Below are positions 15,105 through 22,927 of a DNA stretch of 64,000 bases, piece after piece. Below the pieces are notes generated by a model. It did not search any database. It was not told where the DNA came from and saw nothing but the letters and a program-made list of their open reading frames with translations. The DNA is taken from NCBI GenBank assembly GCA_934539245.1, contig CAKTCK010000006.1, positions 1-64,000 on the forward strand, in the 5' to 3' direction. Numbering within the stretch: the stretch's first letter is position 1; the number at the start of each line of letters is the position of its first letter. The position numbers were made by a program, and so were the translations under genes. Source of the DNA: an uncultured Faecalibacterium sp. (GTDB lineage: Bacteria > Bacillota > Clostridia > Oscillospirales > Ruminococcaceae).

Positions 15105-18100
15105 TCACTCTGCTGCAAGGCGGACAAAGGGTGCGATGGCGTTGGCGTCGCCGTGGCGGACGATGGAGTAGGTGATATCGCAGTAGGGCTGGATGGCGGT
15201 GCTCTTTTCCACGGTGGAGATAAGCAGCACCTGCAATTGCAGGCGGCGGAACAGCTCCATCATGGGGCGGATGCGGTCGCTGGTCATCTTGCTGAAAGCC
15301 TCGTCCAGCAGCACCAGACGGATGCTGTTCTCGCTCTTCTGGTAAATTTGCAGAAGGCTTGCGCAGATAGCCACATAGAAGGGTGCCTGATTCTCGCCGC
15401 CGGAGGAATCGCGGCTGACGCGGGACAGGTACGCCTGCTGCCCTGTGACCTGATTGGTCACCTTGATATCGTAGTCCAGATAGGTGCGGTAGTCCACATA
15501 ATCCGAAAGGGTGGCACCGGCGGCGGTGCGTCCCTCCTGCCGGGCGCGGGTGTTCTCGTCCACGTCTGCCATGATCTTTTCCATTAATTCGTCCACCTGA
15601 CGCTCGTAGGCGGGGTCGGCGGTAGCGGCAAGGTTGTCCAGAGAGTCGCCCTCGGTCATCTGCTGGTTGCCCTTATCTACGATGACCTGATAGAACGCCG
15701 CCAGCTGCGGGTCGCGGCTGGGTTCCAGCTCAAAGCGGTAGACCTCCTCGCCGTAGGTCAGCTGCTCCATGACCTTGTTCAGCTCCCGGAACTGCCGCCG
15801 GGCGTTGAAGATATCGTCCTTCATGCGGAACAAAATATCCTTGCGGAAGCGGTCCTTGCAGTCCCGCTGCGCCTGCTCCAAGCGGGCGGCGTAGCGCTCC
15901 AAGTCGATGCGCACAAGGCTCTCATGCTGGGCGCGGTACTGTTCCAGCCCGGCAAGGCCCAAGGGATAATCGCAGACATAGCGCTGGTTGTAGGCCTTCT
16001 GCGCCGGTTCCAGCGTGCTGTTCAGGTAGACGGTCAGGGCATCGTCCAGCTTGGCCTGTGCTTTTTCGGCGGCCTGCGCGGCGGCGCGGGGAGACTTATC
16101 CGGCCCGGTCAGCGCCTGCTGCCGGCTGCGGGAGAGGGGCTCCACCAGCGGGTGGGCGGCAAAAAAGCTCTCGGCGGCCTGTGCGCTCTTTTCGGCGGTG
16201 TCCACTGCCTTTTGCTGCTCGGTCTCGCAGGATGATATCTGTTTTTCGCATACGCGCAGGTCGCCGCCGGCCTGCTCCACGGCGGTGCGGGCGGCTTCCC
16301 ATGCGGCTTCGCGCACCTCTTCCTCCTTATACAGCTGCTGCAGCAGGGGGTTCTCGCGGCACTCGGCCAGCTTTGCCGCCTGTGCGTCCACGGCTTCCCG
16401 GGCGGCGGTCAGGGCGGCGCGGGCTTCCCACAAAGCGGCAAGCTCTTCCAGCGTGGTGCCGCGCAAAAGGGTCTGGTACTGGCTGTATGCGGCTTTCAGG
16501 TTCTGCTCTGCCTGTGCGGCGGCGCGCACCTCTTCGGCAAGAGCGTTCATCTCCCCTGCCAGTGCCCCGGCACGGGCGCGGCGGGCTTCCAAGCCGATAT
16601 AGCGCTGCGGGGTACGCAGACGCTCCAAGCGGAAGGGGTGGTGGCGCAGAAGGTCCCGGGTGGCGCTGTCGGGGTAGTTTTCCAGCGTGTCGGGGGTGTC
16701 GCAGCAGACGATGCGACGCAGGATGGTGTCGGCGTACTGCGCCGCCAGCGGGTTCTCACTGGTGACCTGTGCCGCCAGACTGTCGGCAGGGGCGGTGTCG
16801 GCGCGGCGGTTGGCCTTGCGCAGACCCGGGGTGTCCAGCAGGCTGATGGGGCCCACCTTGTCCTTCAGCGCCACAAAGGCGCTCTTTGCGGCGGCGTAGT
16901 GGGCGGGCGGCACAAGGATATCGAACCGGCGGTCGCCCAGACAGGCTTCCACGCAGTCCTGCCAGCTCTCGTCCTCCACGTTCAGCAGCTCACAGAAGAT
17001 GCGGGCATCCGGCTCCATGCCCCGGCTCTTCAGCTCCGCGTTCACGGCGTCCCGCACCCGGGTGGCGGCGTCGCCGTGGGGGTACACCCACTTGCCGCCG
17101 GACACGGCGTCCAGCTCGGCGCGTTTCTCGGTCTGCTGCCGCTGCAGGGCGGCGGTGTGCTGCCGGGCGGCAAAATAGGCTTCTTCCAGCGGCTTTTCCT
17201 GTGCGGTCAGCCAGTCGGTCAGGGCGGGCAGAGTGTCGGGGGTCAGGTCTGCCATCTTCTGCCCGGCGGCAAAGCCGCTGCGGCGCAGCACCGCCAGCAG
17301 GTTGCCGGTCTTTTCGGCGGCTTTTTCAGCGGTATCGGCCTTGCGGGCGGCGGCATCCAGTGCGGTCTGCCGGTGTGCCAGCTCCTCGCTGAGGGCATCC
17401 AGTGCGCGTCCTTCGCCGCTGGCACCGGCGGCGCTGTGGGCGGTCAGGTAGGCGCGGCGGGCCTCCGCTTCGGCGGTCTTGGCCTCGGCGTAGCGGGTGC
17501 GCAACGTCTCCTGCTGGCGGCGTCCGGCGTCCACCCGCTCCTGCCAGACAGCCTTTTCGCCGGCATCGGCAGCAGCCCGTGCCAGCAGGGCGGCACCCCG
17601 ATTCACAAGGGCTTCGGTCTGCTTTTCGGTGGCTTCGCGGCCAAAACGGACGATCTCATCCAGCGCGTCAGCGCGGGTCTGGGCTTCGGCAAGAACGGCG
17701 TGCAGGTTTTCCAGCTCCAAGCGGTCGCCCTGCAAAGCTTCCAAGTCCAGCTCCGGCTGCGGGAGGATATACTGGTACAGAAACTCCCGGAAATTCGGGA
17801 TCTCATCCATGCTGGTGCCCATCTGGAACACCTCGTTGAACTTTTTACCCAGCGGGCTGGCTGCGCGCCCGATGCCCAGTGCGCGGCAGATGCGGTCCCG
17901 CGCTTCGCTGGGACTGCGGGTGTAGGAGAGCCGCCCTTCGGCGGGCTTGAAGTCCTCCTTGGCGCTGGGCGCACCGGTGCGCGGGTCGATAAAGGGCAGC
18001 TGCTCCAGCGTGATGCCGTCCTCCGAGATATACCATGTCTGGTCGCCGGGGTGCAGCTCCTGCATGGGGCCTTCGGACTCCACCCGCACCGCGATGACAA

Positions 18101-18404
18101 AGCTGGTGTGCTTGACGCTGTCCCAGAACTCCGCCCCGATATACGCCACGGTATGCCCCGGGCGGCGGTAGGCGTTTTCGCCGCGCTGCTTGGCGTGGAC
18201 AGAGCCTTGCAGGGTGCGGCCGCTTTTCTTATTGCCCAGCGCATTGAAGTTGCGGTTGGTGGTCAGGCAGTAGCGGATGGCGTCCAGAATGGTGGTCTTG
18301 CCCACGGCGTTCACGCCGATCATATAGGTCAGGCGGGCGCAGTCGAAGGTGGTATTTTCAAAGTTGTGCCAGTTGATGAGCTTCAGGCGCTTGAGTTCGA
18401 TCAT
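15105..18404 (-). CDS. jetC: SMC-like ATPase of a Wadjet/MksB-type complex (JetC-like)
   Basis: A 1099-residue SMC/MukB-type ATPase. Walker A GVNAVGKT lies at residues 30-37; the usual second Gly of GxNGxGKT is Ala. Long charged, Ala/Glu/Arg-rich coiled-coil segments fill most of residues 260-480 and 640-930 around a hinge-like middle. The C-terminal head has the ABC signature SGGENQAPFYVA and Walker B VLLDEAFSK. It starts with ATGA overlap on the preceding gene, so the three genes are translationally coupled. In Wadjet systems JetC with JetA and JetB forms a loop-extruding complex that lets the nuclease JetD cut circular plasmids. No JetD gene follows here; the next gene is an unrelated MATE transporter. 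Confidence 0.85.
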   Translation of the reverse strand: MIELKRLKLINWHNFENTTFDCARLTYMIGVNAVGKTTILDAIRYCLTTNRNFNALGNKKSGRTLQGSVHAKQRGENAYRRPGHTVAYIGAEFWDSVKHTSFVIAVRVESEGPMQELHPGDQTWYISEDGITLEQLPFIDPRTGAPSAKEDFKPAEGRLSYTRSPSEARDRICRALGIGRAASPLGKKFNEVFQMGTSMDEIPNFREFLYQYILPQPELDLEALQGDRLELENLHAVLAEAQTRADALDEIVRFGREATEKQTEALVNRGAALLARAAADAGEKAVWQERVDAGRRQQETLRTRYAEAKTAEAEARRAYLTAHSAAGASGEGRALDALSEELAHRQTALDAAARKADTAEKAAEKTGNLLAVLRRSGFAAGQKMADLTPDTLPALTDWLTAQEKPLEEAYFAARQHTAALQRQQTEKRAELDAVSGGKWVYPHGDAATRVRDAVNAELKSRGMEPDARIFCELLNVEDESWQDCVEACLGDRRFDILVPPAHYAAAKSAFVALKDKVGPISLLDTPGLRKANRRADTAPADSLAAQVTSENPLAAQYADTILRRIVCCDTPDTLENYPDSATRDLLRHHPFRLERLRTPQRYIGLEARRARAGALAGEMNALAEEVRAAAQAEQNLKAAYSQYQTLLRGTTLEELAALWEARAALTAAREAVDAQAAKLAECRENPLLQQLYKEEEVREAAWEAARTAVEQAGGDLRVCEKQISSCETEQQKAVDTAEKSAQAAESFFAAHPLVEPLSRSRQQALTGPDKSPRAAAQAAEKAQAKLDDALTVYLNSTLEPAQKAYNQRYVCDYPLGLAGLEQYRAQHESLVRIDLERYAARLEQAQRDCKDRFRKDILFRMKDDIFNARRQFRELNKVMEQLTYGEEVYRFELEPSRDPQLAAFYQVIVDKGNQQMTEGDSLDNLAATADPAYERQVDELMEKIMADVDENTRARQEGRTAAGATLSDYVDYRTYLDYDIKVTNQVTGQQAYLSRVSRDSSGGENQAPFYVAICASLLQIYQKSENSIRLVLLDEAFSKMTSDRIRPMMELFRRLQLQVLLISTVEKSTAIQPYCDITYSIVRHGDANAIAPFVRLAAE

Positions 18405-19009
18405 GCTTCCACCTCCCCTGCTTCGGTGTCTGCGCCCTCCGGGCGCTCGTACAGGCCAAGCTCGGTGCGGGTGCGGGCGCTCTCGGCGGCGGCATCCGCA
18501 AGGTCGGCGTCCGGCAGCGCCAGCAGCACCGTGGGGAACACCTCAATGCGGCTGTCCAGCCCGGAAAGCCGCCCCACAGGCCGCGCCAGATTGTACCGGC
18601 GCAGGGTGCGCATCAGCTTTTCCAGCGTTTGCTGGTCCAGCTTGCGGGGCAGGTTCATCTTTTGCAATTCGGCCTGCACTTCCTCTACGGTCACCAGCAC
18701 CTCGTCTGCGCTGGCGGCAAGGCTTTCCCGCTTTTGCAGGTACAAAAGCCGCAGCACCAGCAGCAGAATGCTCTCGTACTTAAGCAGCCGTGCCTGACTG
18801 CCCTCGTGCTCGTTGACCAGTGCCGCCGCCTGCATGGGTGCGGGGTACAAAAGCACCGCGTAGCCCAAGGGCTTGAACACCGCGCGCACCTCGTTGAGGT
18901 GGTCCTGAATATACAGATATTTTGCCCGCTGTTCCTCTACGCAGCCCAGCACAAAGCAGTGGTTGAGCAGATAGTTTGCGGTCTCTTCCAGCAGATCAAT
19001 GGTTGCCAT
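18401..19009 (-). CDS. jetB: MksE/JetB-like accessory subunit (DUF4194)
   Basis: A 202-residue protein between JetA- and JetC-like genes, matching the size and position of the kleisin-associated MksE/JetB subunit (DUF4194). Visible features are a helical, Leu-rich winged-helix-like body (LKYESILLLVLRLLYLQKRE, TVEEVQAELQKMNLPRKLDQ) and a VFPTVLLALP segment near residue 165. The tail is acidic. It overlaps the JetA end by 14 bases and the JetC start by four, a sign of tight stoichiometric coupling. Confidence 0.8.
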   Translation of the reverse strand: MATIDLLEETANYLLNHCFVLGCVEEQRAKYLYIQDHLNEVRAVFKPLGYAVLLYPAPMQAAALVNEHEGSQARLLKYESILLLVLRLLYLQKRESLAASADEVLVTVEEVQAELQKMNLPRKLDQQTLEKLMRTLRRYNLARPVGRLSGLDSRIEVFPTVLLALPDADLADAAAESARTRTELGLYERPEGADTEAGEVEA

Positions 19010-20426
19010 CCGTGTTTACCTCCTTGCGGCGGGTCAGGACAAAATCCTGAAACCGGAAGCCGCCGCGCTCCACCCAATTTCCGGTCAGGGTGATATCATA
19101 CTCCCGGTGCGGCGACTGGGAATAGGTGTGCAGGCCGATGATGCCTGTAAAATCGTTCGGGTATTCCTCCACAAGGGTGGAGGCGTTCACCTGCGGGCGG
19201 GCAGCCAATGCCTGCTGCGCCAGCAGCGCCACGTTTTCCTCGGTGACGGCAAGGCGGGCGTAGTCCAACAGCAGCTGCTGCTCCTGCCGCAGCCGGTCGG
19301 GGTCTAGAGGTTCGGTGCGCACCGGGGCAAGGGGTGCTTCGGTGCGGGGCGCGGCGGGGGGATACAGCGGCTTTGCGCCGAACACCGCCGCCGGGTACAG
19401 ATGCAGCCGCGCCGCCACCGGGCCATCGTCCGGCTCGAACAGCTGCTCCGGGCTGCGGATCTCCTCGGCGTAGCGGCGCAGCAGGGCGGTGACGCTGCCC
19501 TGCGCCGAGCGGTCGCTCAGCAGCAGGAATTGTGCCCGCTGCACCGCCCGCTTGCGGTAGCGGATGTGGCTGGCGTCGATCTCCTTCATCAGGGTGCTCA
19601 TCTCTTCCAGCGCGTCCCGCTGCTGCTGAATGAGGGCACGCACCCGGGGTGCAGCTTCGCCGGGGGCGCAGCGCTCCACCCGGGCGTAGTCCAGCGCCAG
19701 CCGGGGCAGCTGGTTCTGCTCGCAGTCGTCCAGCTCTTCTTCCAGATAGGCGCGGTAATTGAACAGGTTATCGCTGGTTTTAAAGCGATGGTACGCCGCC
19801 GCCACTACCTTTTCCTCGTACTGGTCGAACAGCTCCAGCACCTCCTGCGGGGTGCGGTTATGGGTCAGGCGGTCGATATAATGCCCGATGGAAGCGTTAA
19901 GGGCGCGCAGGGACTTGTTCAACGTCTCAAGGTCTGCCGCAACCTCCCGCAGCACGTTCTCGTAGGGGCTTTTTTCCTGTCCGATGCTGCCCAGCAGCTG
20001 CCACGCCTTGTACAGCTTGCCGGTGTAGGTGACCACCCGGGGGTTCAGTATTTCTTCCAGCGCGTCCAGCAGCGGGGTGACCTCCGGCATAAAGGCAAGG
20101 GTGGGCTCGGTCTCGTAGCTGCCGGGCTGCTCTTCCAGCCAGCCGGTGCGGCGCAGACGCAGCAGAAAGCCCACCGCCAGCGTGTGGGGGTCGCGGGTGG
20201 GCTGCTCGTCCTCATCGCCCGCGCCGTCGGCGTCCAGCGCCAGCGGCTTTGCCAGCGCGGCAAAATAATCCTCGGCGCGGGAGACGGCTTCGGCGCGGGA
20301 AATGCTGTAATCTGCCGTATGGCGGCACTCCTCCCAGAGCAGCAGCAAAAGCTCTGCATAAAACGCCCGGTTGGGCCCCGCCAGCGGGCGGAACAGCCGC
20401 GGGCTGACCAGTTCAAACAGCTGCAT
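18996..20426 (-). CDS. jetA: MksF/JetA-like kleisin subunit (DUF5716)
   Basis: A 476-residue first gene of the operon, matching the kleisin-like JetA/MksF subunit (DUF5716) in size and gene order. The start at 20426 (MQLFELVSPRLFRPLAGPNR) follows AAAGGAC and is the natural family N-terminus; the longer frame runs into repeat sequence. The body is helical and contains charged coiled-coil stretches (residues about 200-330). The C-terminal YDITLTGNWVERGGFRFQDF precedes a basic tail. It has its own near-consensus promoter, so the Jet genes form one leftward unit. Together they predict a condensin-like complex acting on DNA topology or incoming circular DNA. Confidence 0.8.
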   Translation of the reverse strand: MQLFELVSPRLFRPLAGPNRAFYAELLLLLWEECRHTADYSISRAEAVSRAEDYFAALAKPLALDADGAGDEDEQPTRDPHTLAVGFLLRLRRTGWLEEQPGSYETEPTLAFMPEVTPLLDALEEILNPRVVTYTGKLYKAWQLLGSIGQEKSPYENVLREVAADLETLNKSLRALNASIGHYIDRLTHNRTPQEVLELFDQYEEKVVAAAYHRFKTSDNLFNYRAYLEEELDDCEQNQLPRLALDYARVERCAPGEAAPRVRALIQQQRDALEEMSTLMKEIDASHIRYRKRAVQRAQFLLLSDRSAQGSVTALLRRYAEEIRSPEQLFEPDDGPVAARLHLYPAAVFGAKPLYPPAAPRTEAPLAPVRTEPLDPDRLRQEQQLLLDYARLAVTEENVALLAQQALAARPQVNASTLVEEYPNDFTGIIGLHTYSQSPHREYDITLTGNWVERGGFRFQDFVLTRRKEVNTDGNH

Positions 20427-20462
20427 GGAAACGTCCTTTCTGTCTTGGTTCGATACCCTTTT

Positions 20463-20491
20463 ATTGTACCACAGCAGGCGGGGTTTGTCAC
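20463..20491 (-). promoter_or_regulatory. Promoter of the jetABC-like operon
   Basis: GTGACA (20486-20491) and TACAAT (20463-20468) on the minus strand, 17-base spacer. Confidence 0.6.
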
Positions 20492-20512
20492 AAAAAGGCG
20501 GAAAAAAGCAAA

Positions 20513-20690
20513 CTCCCTCAGTCAAAGCCTGACGGCTTTGCCAGCTCCCTCGGGGAGGGAGCCTCTGGCGCACCCGGAAACTTTGCACTTTAGCCGGAAA
20601 CTGTACCGTTATGCCAAAGGCCCCACCCCAGAGGGGGCTGTCGAGCGAATGCGAGACTGGGGGAGTTTCTTCGGGAGCGCCTGAGAGGGC
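20513..20690. repeat. Intergenic palindromic repeat, copy 3
   Basis: Opens CTCCCTCAGTCAAAGCCTG and closes GGGAGCGCCTGAGAGGG, with internal GGAAACTTTGC/CCGGAAACT core sequence and a second CCCCAGAGGGGG-type hairpin. It lies between the jetA promoter and a terminator. Confidence 0.8.
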
Positions 20691-20693
20691 AGC

Positions 20694-20722
20694 AAAAAAG
20701 CCCGCCGGGCAGGCGGGCTTTT
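20694..20722 (-). terminator. Terminator of the C39-like peptidase gene
   Basis: AAAAGCCCGCC / GGCGGGCTTTT with loop GGGCA; T-run on the minus strand. Confidence 0.85.
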
Positions 20723-20732
20723 GGTGCGTATT

Positions 20733-21404
20733 TCACCCCAGCACTTTCAGGGGAGAGTTTTCCACCCACAGGGTATTGTCCAGCAGGCGGGTGACGGCAA
20801 GGCAGCCATTGGCGGTGACCCGGGCGGGGTCGAGGGCGTAGAAATCGCTCTCGGTCAGGTTCTCCGGGTCGGCGGTGGGCGAAATGCCCGCCACGCATAC
20901 CCAGTGGCCGTAGGTGCTGCTGGTGGCAATGTGGGGGTAGTTCACCTCGCTCCAGCCGGAGGAGGTCAGATGGTATTCATAAGTAGAGGTGCGGTTCGAG
21001 TGCTTTTTGACCCCGCTGACCGTGGTATTTTTCAGATGCACGATCACCGGACGCCCGGCGGAAAGCTCGGTGTACAGCTTTTTCAGGCACTCGGCGCGGG
21101 TACCGGAATACCCCGTGTAGCCCGCAGCGGACCACACCGCACCGTTCGACCACATCCCGCTGCCGGAGCAGACCTTGCCGTCCAGAATGGTGCGGGCGTA
21201 GCGCAGCGCGTACAGGCTGCACTTGCCAGAGGTCTGGTTGCCGATAGAAAGGATGTGGCTGGTGTCAAAGCTGAGCAGCAGGATGCCGTTTTTCTCCTTC
21301 AGCTCAGCGGCGTGGGCACGGGGCAAAAAGGCGCACAGCAGCAAAACCAGCGCCAGAACTGCCGCCGCCAGCCGCTGTGCCGCGCGGGCGGGACAGTGTT
21401 GCAT
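20733..21404 (-). CDS. Secreted papain-like (C39-type) cysteine peptidase homologue
   Basis: A 223-residue exported protein. An N-terminal signal peptide (RLAAAVLALVLLLCAFLPRAHA) is evident. The mature part matches the C39-like peptidase fold: a likely nucleophile Cys with Q/N upstream (IGNQTSGKCSLYALRYA), the segment GRPVIVHLKN, His in YGHWVCVAGI, and an Asp in FYALDP. Such proteins cleave peptides or act as bacteriocin-processing or cell-wall-associated proteases. There is no transporter partner nearby, so it is not a C39 ABC exporter domain. TCGGAGG precedes the ATG. The role is unknown beyond extracytoplasmic cysteine protease-like. Confidence 0.7.
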   Translation of the reverse strand: MQHCPARAAQRLAAAVLALVLLLCAFLPRAHAAELKEKNGILLLSFDTSHILSIGNQTSGKCSLYALRYARTILDGKVCSGSGMWSNGAVWSAAGYTGYSGTRAECLKKLYTELSAGRPVIVHLKNTTVSGVKKHSNRTSTYEYHLTSSGWSEVNYPHIATSSTYGHWVCVAGISPTADPENLTESDFYALDPARVTANGCLAVTRLLDNTLWVENSPLKVLG

Positions 21405-21494
21405 GGGTACTTCCTCCGAGTTCGTTTCAATTCAGACATGATTTTACCACCAAAACGTGGTGAAAATGTGTAAAAAGGCAAAATGATGAAAAAA

Positions 21495-21650
21495 CTCCCC
21501 CAGTCTGCTCCCGTTGGTCGCAGACAGCCCCCTCTGGGATGGGGCCTTTGGCATGGCGGCATAGTTTCCGGCTAAAGCGCAAAGCTTCCGGGCGCGCCAG
21601 AGGCTCCCTCCCAGAGGGAGCTGGCGCGGCGCAAGCCGCGACTGAGGGAG
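21495..21650. repeat. Intergenic palindromic repeat, copy 4
   Basis: Opens CTCCCCCAGTCTGCTCCCG, contains GGGATGGGGCCTTTGGCATGG and the GCAAAGCTTCCGGGCGCGCC core, and closes CGCGACTGAGGGAG. Confidence 0.8.
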
Positions 21651-21845
21651 TCCGCCCCATTAACACAACATATGTCCAAATTTAAGTATTTCCGCACCCG
21701 GCAAAGCCACGCCGCCGGGGCGGGTGCGGCGCTGTTTGGCAGACTGTCGACAAAACCAGCCCTGAAATACACCAAAACCGCCACAAAGATAACCTATTTT
21801 CATCCATTTTCACGAATCTGCTTCAGGAAGTTTAGCGATATTTCC
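21651..21845. other. Intergenic DNA without a supported feature
   Basis: About 195 bases between repeat copy 4 and the promoter at 21848. The only structure I see is CCGCACCCGGCAAAG with GGCGGGTGCGG, which could form an imperfect hairpin (21690-21730). No gene is supported. Confidence 0.4.
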
Positions 21846-21847
21846 GA

Positions 21848-21877
21848 TTGACAAAACCGTCACCTGTCGGATATAAT
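21848..21877 (+). promoter_or_regulatory. Promoter of the lipoprotein gene at 21966
   Basis: TTGACA (21848-21853) and TATAAT (21872-21877), both perfect, with an 18-base spacer. Confidence 0.75.
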
Positions 21878-21965
21878 CAGGGCAGAAAGGCAACGACAGT
21901 TGCGTAAAGCCTTTTCAGAAAGAAGAAACATAACCACAAAAAAAGCTGATTGGAGGGATACCCTT

Positions 21966-22484
21966 ATGAAGAAACTGTCAAAGATCGTCGCTCTGCTGCT
22001 TGCAGGCGCAATGGCCATGCTGATGTTTACTGCCTGTTCCGGCGGTGCCGGCGGCCCCGGTGAGACAGATAACCCCAAGGAAAAGGAAATACTGCAGACC
22101 ATCATGAATAGCTCGCAGGGCAAGGGAATCAAGGAAAACGACCCGGGTCTGTACAAAACTGCTCTGATGGATCTGAATACCGATATCGAGGCCAACAGCA
22201 AAAAGGGCGGCATCTTCAAGGGTGATGTCCGTGTAAGAGGCATTGACCCCGCACAGGAATATGTAACGATCACCGTGACAGCAGACTACAGAGTCGGTAA
22301 ATTCCTGACGAACCTGTTGGACTTCATCAGCACGAATATTGGCATCAAGTACCCCGGCGCAAACGTTGACTTTAAGGCTAACAACAGCTGGACTAAGGCA
22401 GCCGTTGTCGTTAAGTCTAACGAATATGGCAGCTACGTTGCAGTGGCTATTCAGGTCAAGAATCTCAACTACCCCAAGACCTGA
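21966..22484 (+). CDS. Lipoprotein of unknown function
   Basis: A 172-residue predicted lipoprotein: signal peptide KKLSKIVALLLAGAMAMLMF, then lipobox FTAC with the acylated Cys at about residue 24. A Gly-rich linker and a soluble domain of about 130 residues follow. The domain alternates helices (KEKEILQTIMNSSQGKGI) and strands (YVTITVTADYRVG, AAVVVKSNEYGSYVAVAIQV). The family is not recognised. It has a perfect promoter and its own terminator, so it is probably well expressed. Its GC content is lower than that of the neighbours. Confidence 0.75.
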   Translation: MKKLSKIVALLLAGAMAMLMFTACSGGAGGPGETDNPKEKEILQTIMNSSQGKGIKENDPGLYKTALMDLNTDIEANSKKGGIFKGDVRVRGIDPAQEYVTITVTADYRVGKFLTNLLDFISTNIGIKYPGANVDFKANNSWTKAAVVVKSNEYGSYVAVAIQVKNLNYPKT

Positions 22485-22500
22485 TAATATCAACATCTTT

Positions 22501-22533
22501 CCCCGGAGAGCAGCCGCCCTCCGGGGCTTTTTT
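22501..22533 (+). terminator. Terminator of the lipoprotein gene
   Basis: CCCCGGAG / CTCCGGGG with a ten-base loop, then CTTTTTT. Confidence 0.88.
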
Positions 22534-22540
22534 ATGGTGC

Positions 22541-22581
22541 AAAAACGGGGCTGCTGCACCTTTTGTGGTACAGCAGCCCCG
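22541..22581 (-). terminator. Terminator of the ppaC-acyP unit
   Basis: On the minus strand CGGGGCTGCTGTACC pairs with GGTGCAGCAGCCCCG, followed by TTTTT. It shares the CTGCTG core family. Confidence 0.85.
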
Positions 22582-22588
22582 CTGCTTT

Positions 22589-22915
22589 TTAATAGCCCCT
22601 TACCGAGAACCCGCGCTCCCACGGGTCGGGCGGGATGTCCTTTTGGCGGATGCCGGTGATCTGGATATAGTCGCTTTTCTGAATCATGGCGAACAGAGAG
22701 ATGAATTTGTCCGGGTCGCCCTGCACCTCCAGCGTCACGCTGCCGTCGTCCTCGTTCTGCGCCCAGCCGGTCAGGTCAAGCGCCTGCGCGGCGTACCGCG
22801 CCCGGTAGCGGAAGCCCACCCCCTGCACCTGTCCGGTGATGGTGTAGCGCCGCCGCACCGTGCCTTCCGGCAGTGCGGGCGGGGTGCGGTCCTTTTTGGA
22901 AAGAAAATCAAACAC
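22589..22915 (-). CDS. acyP: Acylphosphatase
   Basis: A 108-residue acylphosphatase, which hydrolyses carboxyl-phosphate bonds such as acetyl phosphate. The two family signatures are intact: GQVQGVGFRYRARYAA with the phosphate-binding Arg, and LTGWAQNEDDGSVTLEVQG with the catalytic Asn. An extra N-terminal stretch of about 18 residues (FDFLSKKDRTPPALPEG) precedes the usual core. The gene starts 12 bases after ppaC and probably shares its transcript; both enzymes remove phosphate from high-energy phosphate compounds. Confidence 0.9.
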   Translation of the reverse strand: MFDFLSKKDRTPPALPEGTVRRRYTITGQVQGVGFRYRARYAAQALDLTGWAQNEDDGSVTLEVQGDPDKFISLFAMIQKSDYIQITGIRQKDIPPDPWERGFSVRGY

Positions 22916-22927
22916 GGCAGTGTCCCT

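Noticed and set aside
16638..18797. A 719-codon plus-strand frame inside jetC/jetB
   Set aside because: Antisense shadow; no start signal and low-complexity Gly/Val-rich product.
21572..21784. A 70-codon minus-strand ORF next to repeat copy 4
   Set aside because: It reads through the repeat, lacks a ribosome site and has no recognisable protein sequence.
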